Source: an uncultured Ruminococcus sp. (GTDB taxonomy: Bacteria > Bacillota > Clostridia > Oscillospirales > Ruminococcaceae). Taken from it: a stretch of DNA of 28,411 bases. How positions within the stretch are numbered: the first letter of the stretch is position 1; each line of letters begins with the position of its first letter. The stretch lies in the NCBI GenBank assembly GCA_900543105.1, contig UQQA01000015.1, forward strand, positions 1 through 28,411. Reading direction: 5' to 3'. Position numbers and translations under genes: made by a program. Shown here piece after piece: positions 15,032 through 22,372 of the stretch. The notes under the pieces are model-generated. The model did not search any database. It was not told the DNA's origin and saw only the letters and a program-made list of their open reading frames with translations.

Positions 15032-17092
15032 ATGACGTTTGAAGAAAGATTGAATGAACTTATCGATGAGGTTGAAGTTCCCGATGAACTCTCCCCCGAA
15101 AACATTGCCCTTATGCTCAAGGCTAAAACAACACAGTCAAAAATGGAAACGGAACATATAAATATAAAATCCGTTCCTTCAGTTCATGCACAGCGTTTAA
15201 GAATAATAAAGATGACTGCGGCTTCCGTTGCTGCCTGCGCTGTTATCGGCACCGGACTTATTGCTTATAACAGCCATAACGAAAGCAAGATCGGCACTAT
15301 CGATGAAACCATCGAATACAATGCCATCTCCCCCAATGATTATGATGACCTTTACAGCATTTATACGGGAATATATTTCTCGGCAGACCCCGAGCAGGAA
15401 GAAAAAGATAATGCTCCCGAGGCTGACAAGAATGACGAGAACGTTCCTGCTATCTCGGACGCTCCCACAGAACCCGAGGATACGCTTTCCGAGCTTTCGG
15501 CTTACGATTTTCAGGGCGCAGCCAAGGGATTGGCAAATGATGCCGATATCGTAAAGACCGACGGAACGAATCTTTACTGTATAAGCGACGGAAAGCTTTA
15601 TATCGTTTCGCTTGATACAATGGAGATAGTGAGCGTTATCGAAAACAAATTGAGTCCTCCCGTTGAGCTTTATATCGACGGCGACAGACTTATACTCGTT
15701 TCAAAAGAAAATGAGGAGATACAGATCGTTGAAAGTTCTTCATCATCGTCTGAAATCACCACGTCGGACAGTGTTGTTCCAGCAGCCGGCTCCGATACAC
15801 TCTCTACTGACGAAAAGAACGCCGATCCCAACCGAACCGAAAGCGTGAGCCGCGCAAACGTTGCAGTGGATATTTACGATCTCAAAGACAAATCGAACCC
15901 GAAGCTCACCACTTCCTATAAACAGAATGGAAAATATACATCCTCAAAGCTCGTTGACGGAGTGCTGTACCTTGTTTCGGACTATTCCGACTACAGAACA
16001 GCTCCCCTTAGCGACGGCGCAAGCCTTGACAGCTTCGTTCCTGCATATTCGCTGAACGGAAACCGTCAGTTTGTCGCTCCCGAGGACATTATGGTCCCTG
16101 CAAACGCAAACAGCACGGACTACACGGTCGTTTCCGCGATCGGCTGTAACTCCGATGCTCCCGAGGTAACGGTCAAAGCCGTCCTCGGCACAAGCAGAAA
16201 CGTCTACTGCTCCGCCGATACCCTCTATACAGTCGGAGTAGGCAAAAGCAGCAGCGGCGTTGACTACAGCATTATCACAAGCTTTGACCTCTCAGAGGGT
16301 ACGGGCATCACCTATAAGGCAAGCTCGTCCGTTGCGGGCAGGGTCATCAGCAAATACAGTATGAACGAATATAACGGAAACTTCCGCATTGCAACGGAAA
16401 TTACCGATGAAAACGGAACCTCAACTTCCGTATATGTACTCGACAGCGAGCTTAAAGTTATCAACAGCGCAGGTGCGCTCCTTGCAGGGCAGACGGTTTC
16501 CGCAGTCCGCTTTGAGGATACTTTCGCAAGCCTCTTTACAAATGATGATACACCTGCACTCGTTCTCGACCTCGCAAGCTATCCTCCCGTTCAGTCGCAG
16601 TCGCTCGCAAACACCTCCGCTTATCTCTACGGATATTCGGACACCAAGCTTTGCGGCATTGACAAAAAGGCTGACGAAAACGGACTTACCCTCACGATGT
16701 ATGACGCAGACAACGGTCTTATGCTCAACAGCATCGACTTTGCCGAGGATATCGGAAAGGTAAATTCAAAGGCACTCACAGACAGACGTGCAGTCCTGAT
16801 CGATTCGGGAATGGTAGGAGTACCCGTTTACAGCTATTCCGAATTCGGTGTGAATAACCTTTACTATGTTTTCTCCTACGACGACGAAGCAGGCTTCACA
16901 CTAAAGGGCAAGATCGAATATGTCGAGCTTGACGACAACGCAGTTTTTGAAAGAGCCGCAGTAAATGAAGATATGCTGTATATTTTCAGCGAGAAAAAAG
17001 TTGTTTCAGTTCGCCTTGGCGACTTTAAAGTTGCAGGATCTGCAGATCTTGCCGATATAAAAGCATCAGCCGAAGGAACCGGAACAGAATAA
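15032..17092 (+). CDS. Membrane-anchored beta-propeller protein, probable anti-sigma factor
   Basis: A 686-residue protein. Residues 1-60 are cytoplasmic and helical (FEERLNELIDEVEVPDELS). One membrane helix spans about 61-79. Residues 80-160 are an acidic, low-complexity linker. From about 165 to the end is a large extracellular domain of the beta-propeller type (PF09826-like), recognised by ADIVKTDGTNLYCISDGKL and by recurring strand patterns. A Ser-rich insertion (about residues 233-275) interrupts an early blade. A strong GGAGG precedes the ATG. The placement 19 bases after the ECF sigma gene and the short cytoplasmic N-terminus suggest an anti-sigma factor whose outer propeller senses a ligand or the wall. 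No zinc HxxxC motif is seen, so the N-terminal part is not a classic ZAS domain. Confidence 0.8.
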   Translation: MTFEERLNELIDEVEVPDELSPENIALMLKAKTTQSKMETEHINIKSVPSVHAQRLRIIKMTAASVAACAVIGTGLIAYNSHNESKIGTIDETIEYNAISPNDYDDLYSIYTGIYFSADPEQEEKDNAPEADKNDENVPAISDAPTEPEDTLSELSAYDFQGAAKGLANDADIVKTDGTNLYCISDGKLYIVSLDTMEIVSVIENKLSPPVELYIDGDRLILVSKENEEIQIVESSSSSSEITTSDSVVPAAGSDTLSTDEKNADPNRTESVSRANVAVDIYDLKDKSNPKLTTSYKQNGKYTSSKLVDGVLYLVSDYSDYRTAPLSDGASLDSFVPAYSLNGNRQFVAPEDIMVPANANSTDYTVVSAIGCNSDAPEVTVKAVLGTSRNVYCSADTLYTVGVGKSSSGVDYSIITSFDLSEGTGITYKASSSVAGRVISKYSMNEYNGNFRIATEITDENGTSTSVYVLDSELKVINSAGALLAGQTVSAVRFEDTFASLFTNDDTPALVLDLASYPPVQSQSLANTSAYLYGYSDTKLCGIDKKADENGLTLTMYDADNGLMLNSIDFAEDIGKVNSKALTDRRAVLIDSGMVGVPVYSYSEFGVNNLYYVFSYDDEAGFTLKGKIEYVELDDNAVFERAAVNEDMLYIFSEKKVVSVRLGDFKVAGSADLADIKASAEGTGTE

Positions 17093-17116
17093 AAAGATAA
17101 AAAAGAACAAAAGAAG

Positions 17117-17161
17117 GAAAACAAGCTGTGCTCGGCAACGGGCGCAGCTTGTTTTCTTTTT
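17117..17161 (+). terminator. Terminator of the sigma/beta-propeller operon
   Basis: A stem from GAAAACAAGCTGTGC (17117-17131) and GCGCAGCTTGTTTTC (17142-17156), with one G-U pair and a 10-base loop, is followed by a T-rich run. It lies 24 bases after the stop codon. Confidence 0.8.
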
Positions 17162-17186
17162 ATATGATTCCACACAAAGCGAATAA

Positions 17187-17286
17187 TACTAAACACCAAT
17201 AAAATACAGGAAAAAATCTGCGCCGAAATCCTATATATGCGAGATTATCGGCTTGATTTTTTCCAAATTTTAAATGGTGTTTAGTA
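17187..17286 (+). mobile_element. 100-bp MITE-like element
   Basis: It has perfect 11-bp ends TACTAAACACC / GGTGTTTAGTA and is flanked by TAA on the left (17184-17186) and right (17287-17289). It is nearly identical to the minus-strand reading of 4014-4113, apart from about 20 central bases. The halves are complementary and give a full-length stem. There is no coding capacity. Confidence 0.88.
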
Positions 17287-17373
17287 TAAAATATAGGAAA
17301 AAATCTGCGCTGAAATCACATATATCCAAGATTGTCGGCTTGATTTTTTCCAAATTTTAAATGGTGTTTAGTA
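17287..17373 (+). mobile_element. Second, left-truncated MITE copy in tandem
   Basis: It begins at AAAATATAGG, so it lacks the TACTAAACACC left end. The rest matches the 100-bp element and closes with GGTGTTTAGTA followed by TAA. Its central bases match the 4014-4113 copy better than those of its direct neighbour, so it is not simply a recent duplication of that neighbour. Confidence 0.85.
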
Positions 17374-17420
17374 TAAATTATTACATAGGTTACAATTTGA
17401 TTTCAAAATAGGCTAAACTA

Positions 17421-17449
17421 TTGAATTCATAAGGGGTTTATGGTAGAAT
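17421..17449 (+). promoter_or_regulatory. Promoter of the transglutaminase-like operon
   Basis: TTGAAT (17421-17426) and TAGAAT (17444-17449) are 17 bases apart, with an extended TGG before the minus-10. The leader to the start codon is about 75 bases long and contains a small CCGCA/TGCGG hairpin. Confidence 0.7.
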
Positions 17450-17532
17450 TTAATATAGAAAAATACCGCAGTATGGCTTTACGCCCAAATGCGGAAAATG
17501 TGTAGAAAAAAGAACATAAAAAGGAGAACAAA

Positions 17533-18801
17533 TTGAAGAAAAAAACTGTCCCGAAGCGGCTCTGCGGCTTTTTGCTTGCCGCACTGACCGCGCTTTCGGT
17601 TTCGGGAATGCCGGCTTACGCGGCGGCAACGCTGACCGACGCACAGCAGGAGCTTCCGCTTTATTATGATTCGCTCACAACAGACGAAAAAAATATCTAT
17701 GTTCACCTCCGTCAGGGTGTTATGAACAATAAGGAAAAAATAGATACTATCGTCATAAAAAATAGCAGCAGCTATAACAGATTGTGCGAGCTGATACTTT
17801 ATAACGATGACCTCGCGTTCAACCTCGGCGGAATTTCCGCAGCAACGAACGGCGGCCGTTCAACCTTTACCCCGACTTATGCCATTGATAATTACACATA
17901 CAGCCTTATGCTGGACGAAATGGAGAAAAAAGCCGAAAAGATCGCCAAAAAGGCTCGTAAGATCAAGGACGAATACAGCCGCATCGAATTTATCCACGAT
18001 GAGATAGCCAAAAACTGCGAATATTTTCCCGAAAGCGACCCCGAAGCTTATATCGGCTATACGCACTATGCCTACGGCGCTCTTGTCGAGGGCAAAGCCG
18101 TATGTCAGGGCTACAGCGCGGCTTTTTCGTATGTATGCAGGCTGTCAGGCATACAATGTATAACAGTTTACGGCACTTCGAGGGGCGAAAGCCACAGTTG
18201 GAACAAAGTCCTCTGCGATAAAAAATGGTACAATGTTGACCTCACTTGGGACGATGCCGTTTCAAATTTCAAGGATAACATCAACCATAACTATTTTATG
18301 CTCTCCGACTTGGATATCGCGAAAGACCACACTTTCAGAACGGTTGCGGGAACGGATAAGCCTGCAGACGAAACGAGAGGATATTTCACCGAGCATGGGA
18401 TCTGCGCAAAGGATAACACGGAAGCGGTGAAGATGCTCGAAACGCTTCTCACAGAGCAGGCGAAAAACGGCGGAATTTCCGCAACGATAAGCCTTGCTGA
18501 CGGAAGAGCGTTCCGAAACTTCGTCAAGTATATCGAATACAATGACCGCGCGAGAATGAAAAAACTCCTCAAAAGCGTGAAAAAAGCCTCGGGCGCGGGT
18601 ATAAAAACAGATGCGGTATGGTATTTCACCGATGCCGACAACAGAACGGCAACGTTCGTCCTCGTTTATAAGGGCGCGGAGCTGAGTGATTATTTCAACT
18701 GCCCCGAGCTTATAGATGAAAAAAATCTTGATACATATAAAAAACTGGGATTAAAGATAGATATTCCCGAGAAAAAGGAAGAAAAGGCGGTGACAAAATG
18801 A
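17533..18801 (+). CDS. Secreted transglutaminase-like cysteine hydrolase (paralogue 1)
   Basis: A 422-residue exported protein. A basic N-terminus, a hydrophobic stretch and AYA-A make a good signal peptide. Residues 40-130 form an N-terminal domain starting LPLYYDSLTTDEK. The transglutaminase-like core (about 135-245) carries the full triad: C191 in AVCQGYSAAF, H221 in SHSWNKV and D236 in YNVDLTWDD. In bacteria this fold is mostly found in proteases or peptide-modifying enzymes, rather than true cross-linkers. A C-terminal domain (about 290-400) is shared with paralogue 3. The start is TTG, with AAGGAG just upstream. It is the first gene of a three-gene paralogous cluster and has a four-base ATGA overlap with the next. 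The substrate is unknown. Confidence 0.85.
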   Translation: MKKKTVPKRLCGFLLAALTALSVSGMPAYAAATLTDAQQELPLYYDSLTTDEKNIYVHLRQGVMNNKEKIDTIVIKNSSSYNRLCELILYNDDLAFNLGGISAATNGGRSTFTPTYAIDNYTYSLMLDEMEKKAEKIAKKARKIKDEYSRIEFIHDEIAKNCEYFPESDPEAYIGYTHYAYGALVEGKAVCQGYSAAFSYVCRLSGIQCITVYGTSRGESHSWNKVLCDKKWYNVDLTWDDAVSNFKDNINHNYFMLSDLDIAKDHTFRTVAGTDKPADETRGYFTEHGICAKDNTEAVKMLETLLTEQAKNGGISATISLADGRAFRNFVKYIEYNDRARMKKLLKSVKKASGAGIKTDAVWYFTDADNRTATFVLVYKGAELSDYFNCPELIDEKNLDTYKKLGLKIDIPEKKEEKAVTK

Positions 18802-19661
18802 GAAAGAAAATTATGACGGCGGCCGTTTCGGCGGCAATGGCATTCTCAATGCTCTGCGCAGTGCCGACCTTTGCCGAGCCGTCCGAAATTTACACCGACA
18901 CAACGATAAGAAGCGAGCTTGGAGCTTTTTTGCAGAAGTCCGCGGTTGAACCGATGCTCCCCTATCAGTATGATGAGCTTTCAACGCAGGCGCAGAAATG
19001 CTACACCGACATCAGAAAAGCTGTTATCGCACACAAGAATTCGGTGAAGATCTCTTCGAGAATAAGCGAGAAAACGCTCCTCACCATTGCAGATATACTC
19101 AAAAATCAGGATCCGCTCACATTCAGCGGCGCTGAGATCGAATACAACGGCATAAGCACCGATAACGCTTACGCAAGGCTGACATACTCCTACACAAAGG
19201 GCGTTGACGACAGCATCGCAAAGCAGATCGCAAAGGAGGCTGACAAGGTAATAGCCGCATTCGCCCCCGATGCCGATGAATACGGAAAGTTTCTTGCGAT
19301 ACACGATCACATCACAGCCTCATCGGAGAACGGCGAGACCGATTCAAAGGCGTTCAGCGGTTCGGCTTACGGTCCGCTTGTTCTCGGAAAGGGCATATCG
19401 GAGGGATATGCCTGCGCTTTCCAGTATATAAGCATAAAGGCAGGACTTACCTCGGTCACCGTTTCGGGAACGGACGCAAACGGCAGTGTTCACACTTGGA
19501 ACAAGGTCAGGATCGGCGGCAGCTGGTACAACGTTGACTGCTCTGCCGACGATGAGGGCGAAAACTATGACTGCTTTATGGTGAGCGATGAAACGATAAA
19601 GCAGCTTTACACGGAAAACGGCAGCGGTGACTACCCTGCTTCGGACGATTACAAAAACTAA
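18798..19661 (+). CDS. Transglutaminase-like paralogue 2, catalytic Cys replaced by Ser
   Basis: A 287-residue exported paralogue with a signal peptide (TFA-E cleavage) and the same N-terminal domain, starting LPYQYDELSTQAQK. In the core, the position of the nucleophile is Ser: GISEGYACAF has S201 where the neighbours have Cys. H232 (VHTWNKV) and D247 (YNVDCS) remain, but the conserved LTWDD has become CSADD. The protein ends soon after the core, lacking the roughly 120-residue C-terminal domain of paralogues 1 and 3. It overlaps paralogue 1 by four bases, implying coupled translation. The intact reading frame, signal peptide and conserved fold suggest a maintained non-catalytic partner or binding protein, rather than decay. 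That role is inference. Confidence 0.83.
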   Translation: MRKKIMTAAVSAAMAFSMLCAVPTFAEPSEIYTDTTIRSELGAFLQKSAVEPMLPYQYDELSTQAQKCYTDIRKAVIAHKNSVKISSRISEKTLLTIADILKNQDPLTFSGAEIEYNGISTDNAYARLTYSYTKGVDDSIAKQIAKEADKVIAAFAPDADEYGKFLAIHDHITASSENGETDSKAFSGSAYGPLVLGKGISEGYACAFQYISIKAGLTSVTVSGTDANGSVHTWNKVRIGGSWYNVDCSADDEGENYDCFMVSDETIKQLYTENGSGDYPASDDYKN

Positions 19662-19676
19662 AGGGGAAATGACATT

Positions 19677-20957
19677 ATGAAGAAACTTATCTCGGCATTC
19701 CTTGCACTCGCGACGGCTTTTACATTTGCGGCAGGCATACCTGTCGGCAAAGCAGCTCCCGACATTGCGGTGACGGCTTATGCGGCTGAAACGAAACCGC
19801 TCGAAAAGCAGATGCTGCCGTACCATTACTCAAAGCTTTCGGACATGGGCAAGGCGGTATATATTCAATTGAGAAAAGCCGCGCTCAACCATGAGAAGTC
19901 TTTTACTTACAAAAAAGCTCTCGATCAGGAGCTTGTGAGCCAGCTTGCCGATATAATTTTCTACGAGGATTCGCTTGCTTTTAATGTAAAAGGCGTTTCC
20001 TACGTTATTTATCAGGGTCGGAACAAGACAGAATTCGATATCAGCTATTCCTTTAACGCTGAATCCGCTGAAAAAATGATGAAGAAAATGGACGCTGTTG
20101 CCGAAAAGGTCATTTCCAAATTCGATGAAGATACTTCGACATACAGCAAGATACTTTATATACACGATTATATTGTAGGCCACACGGTCTATGATGAATC
20201 GCTCAATTCCGCACACTCCGCTTACGGCTCGATGATAGCAGGAAAATCTGTCTGCGAGGGTTATGCAAGAGCATTCGGATATATCTGTTCAAAGGCAGGC
20301 ATAAAGACCGTCAACGTTGTCGGCACCGCTACCGCTGATGACGGTCACACCGAAAACCATATGTGGAATAAGGTTTACCTCAAAAAGCAGTGGTATGACC
20401 TCGACCTGACATGGGACGATCCCGTTATGCCTTATGTTGAAAACAAGAGCTACAAATACTTCCTCCCAGGCAGTGCGACATTCGCAAATTCGCATAAGCC
20501 ATGCAACACCTCGCTTTCCTACCCCAAAAGCACGGACGACACAAGTATGAACTATTATGCAAGGAAGAAGCTTGTCGCCGAGGATAACAGCAGTGCTTAT
20601 TCGCTCCTCGTTTCGCAGATAGCAAAGGCCGCAAAGAACGGTCACTCCGTTGCAACGATAAAGCTTTCCGACAGCTCGGCTTTCAACAGCTTTAAAAATT
20701 ATCTCGAAAAGGACGAATACGGCAAGCTTTTCTCGCTCCTTTCCGATGCGAATAAAAAAACCAAGGTAAAATTAGTTACCGACCGCTTCTATGGCTATAT
20801 TGCCGACCAAAAGTCGCTCACAGTAACGGTCTACTTTATGATGAAGAACACAACGCTCTCCGATTATTACACCGATGTTTCGTCTGTTTCCTCCGATGAG
20901 ATAAAGTTCTTCAAGGACGCAGGCATAACAAACAGCAAGTCCAAAAAGGCGGCGTGA
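19677..20957 (+). CDS. Secreted transglutaminase-like cysteine hydrolase (paralogue 3)
   Basis: A 426-residue exported protein with a signal peptide (AYA-A) and the shared N-terminal domain, starting LPYHYSKLSDMGK. The core has the complete triad: C193 in SVCEGYARAF, H228 in NHMWNKV and D243 in YDLDLTWDD. The C-terminal domain (about 295-410) parallels that of paralogue 1, including the matching LSDYY / LSDYF strand near the end. AAAGGGG is the ribosome binding site. It follows paralogue 2 by 15 bases, so the three genes are probably one operon. Divergence between paralogues is high, indicating an old duplication. No dockerin, sortase signal or wall-binding repeat is seen, so it is probably released or loosely bound. 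Confidence 0.85.
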   Translation: MKKLISAFLALATAFTFAAGIPVGKAAPDIAVTAYAAETKPLEKQMLPYHYSKLSDMGKAVYIQLRKAALNHEKSFTYKKALDQELVSQLADIIFYEDSLAFNVKGVSYVIYQGRNKTEFDISYSFNAESAEKMMKKMDAVAEKVISKFDEDTSTYSKILYIHDYIVGHTVYDESLNSAHSAYGSMIAGKSVCEGYARAFGYICSKAGIKTVNVVGTATADDGHTENHMWNKVYLKKQWYDLDLTWDDPVMPYVENKSYKYFLPGSATFANSHKPCNTSLSYPKSTDDTSMNYYARKKLVAEDNSSAYSLLVSQIAKAAKNGHSVATIKLSDSSAFNSFKNYLEKDEYGKLFSLLSDANKKTKVKLVTDRFYGYIADQKSLTVTVYFMMKNTTLSDYYTDVSSVSSDEIKFFKDAGITNSKSKKAA

Positions 20958-20964
20958 TGATATT

Positions 20965-22101
20965 ATGCAAAATAAAATGAAACGTGTCTTTCTTATCGTC
21001 CTTGACAGTGCAGGGATAGGCTATGAACCCGATGCCGACCTTTTCGGCGATGTCGGAGCAGACACATTCGGCGACTGCTTCAGAACGGGAAAGCTGAACG
21101 TCCCCAATATGCGCAAAGCGGGACTTTACAATATTGACGGCGTTTCGATGAGATCCCCCGTGGAAAACCCCTGCGGAATGTACGGCAGGCTTCGTGAAAA
21201 GTCCATGGGCAAGGACACCACAGTCGGACACTGGGAGCTTGCAGGTGTGGTTTCACCAAAGCCGCTGCCGACATTTCCGAACGGCTTCCCCGATGAAGTG
21301 CTGAAGCGCTTTGAAGAAGCAACGGGACGCGGAGTTCTCTGCAATAAGCCCTATTCGGGAACACAGGTCATTCTCGACTACGGAAAAGAGCATCTCGAAA
21401 CGGGAAAGCTTATCGTCTATACCTCCGCAGACAGTGTTTTCCAGATCGCGGCGCATGAAAAGCTCGTCCCTACCGAGAAATTGTATGAATACTGCCGAAT
21501 TGCCCGTGAGATCCTGACGGGAGAATACGGCGTGGGAAGAGTTATCGCCCGTCCGTTCGAGGGCGAATATCCGAACTTCACCCGAACCGCCAACAGACAT
21601 GACTTTTCTCTCGAACCGCCTGAGGATACAATGCTCGATGAACTCAAAAATGCAGGACTGAGTACAATAGCAGTCGGAAAAATATACGATATTTTCGCAG
21701 GAAAAGGCATAACAGAGTATGTCCGTACAAAAAGCAACGACGACGGTATGGAAAAGACTATGGAGTACGCCAAAAAGGACTTCACGGGACTTTGCTTCAC
21801 GAATCTTGTTGATTTTGATATGAAATACGGACACAGGCGCGATGTTGAGGGCTACACGAACGCGCTCAACCGCTTTGACGAGCAGCTCGGACAGCTTTTG
21901 CCGCTCCTCGGGGAGGACGACTGCGTGATGATAACCGCCGACCATGGCTGCGCGCCGACATTCAGGGGCACAGACCACACAAGAGAGTATGTTCCGCTGC
22001 TTGTGATAGGAAAAAACATCGAACCGCAGAACCTCGGAACAAAGGAAAGCTATGCGTTTGTTTCGGAACTGGTAAAACGGTATTTAATGCGTAATGCGTA
22101 A
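20965..22101 (+). CDS. deoB: Phosphopentomutase
   Basis: A 378-residue cytoplasmic, manganese-dependent enzyme of the alkaline phosphatase superfamily that interconverts ribose (or deoxyribose) 1- and 5-phosphate in nucleoside salvage. Metal-binding and active-site motifs are visible: FLIVLDSAG (D14), KDTTVGHWE with T85 (the phospho-threonine position in the Bacillus cereus enzyme), LVDFDMKYGHRRD and ITADHGC with TDHTREYVPLL. The length fits the family (about 390). It begins seven bases after the transglutaminase-like cluster and may be co-transcribed with it. Oddly, the last four residues (MRNA) and the stop codon are encoded by a heptamer array, so the natural C-terminus was probably altered by that repeat. 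No other deo genes are adjacent. Confidence 0.95.
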   Translation: MQNKMKRVFLIVLDSAGIGYEPDADLFGDVGADTFGDCFRTGKLNVPNMRKAGLYNIDGVSMRSPVENPCGMYGRLREKSMGKDTTVGHWELAGVVSPKPLPTFPNGFPDEVLKRFEEATGRGVLCNKPYSGTQVILDYGKEHLETGKLIVYTSADSVFQIAAHEKLVPTEKLYEYCRIAREILTGEYGVGRVIARPFEGEYPNFTRTANRHDFSLEPPEDTMLDELKNAGLSTIAVGKIYDIFAGKGITEYVRTKSNDDGMEKTMEYAKKDFTGLCFTNLVDFDMKYGHRRDVEGYTNALNRFDEQLGQLLPLLGEDDCVMITADHGCAPTFRGTDHTREYVPLLVIGKNIEPQNLGTKESYAFVSELVKRYLMRNA

Positions 22102-22110
22102 TGCGTAATT
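22086..22110. repeat. Heptamer array overlapping the deoB stop codon
   Basis: Three AATGCGT units (22086-22106) and a final AATT. This is the reverse complement of the ATTACGC units next to proS. The array supplies the final four codons and the TAA of deoB. Confidence 0.88.
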
Positions 22111-22156
22111 ATTTTGCTCCGCAAATTTTAGGCAAAATTTTATTTTCGCAAACAAA

Positions 22157-22208
22157 AAGAACCTGTTTTCAAGGAATCAAAATCTTTGAAAACAGGTTCT
22201 TGCTTTTA
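22157..22208. terminator. Bidirectional terminator between deoB and the activase
   Basis: The arms 22157-22172 and 22186-22201 are perfect 16-bp inverted repeats around AAGAACCTGTTTTCAA. Plus-strand transcripts meet a T-rich run after it (TGCTTTTATT). Minus-strand transcripts meet TTCTTTTTG. It can serve both convergent genes. Confidence 0.85.
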
Positions 22209-22229
22209 TTATGAAACGCCTTGCGGCGC

Positions 22230-22254
22230 GGGACGGGAAACCCGTTCCCTACAG
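22230..22254. repeat. Short hairpin repeat with TACAG tail
   Basis: GGGACGGG (22230-22237) pairs with CCCGTTCCC (22241-22249), with one bulged T, followed by TACAG. It resembles in form, though not in stem sequence, the hairpins at 6919 and 22285. Confidence 0.55.
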
Positions 22255-22284
22255 AAAATGGTCGTAATTTTATAGGTTTTTAAC

Positions 22285-22311
22285 GGGCGGATATGGAATC
22301 CGCCTCTACGG
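22285..22311. repeat. Short hairpin repeat with CTACGG tail (second copy)
   Basis: GGGCGGAT (22285-22292) pairs with ATCCGCCT (22298-22305), with a five-base loop, followed by CTACGG. It matches the unit at 6919-6945 in all but a few loop and flank bases. Confidence 0.7.
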
Positions 22312-22340
22312 TTTTTGCAGCAAACTCACGGAATATAGAT

Positions 22341-22372
22341 AATTCCGAATTCCGCATTCTGCATTCCGAATT
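22341..22372. repeat. Heptamer array at the 3' end of the activase gene
   Basis: AATTCCG, AATTCCG, CATTCTG and CATTCCG run in order from 22341 to 22368. They end within the stop codon region of the minus-strand activase gene (22371-22373). Confidence 0.85.
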
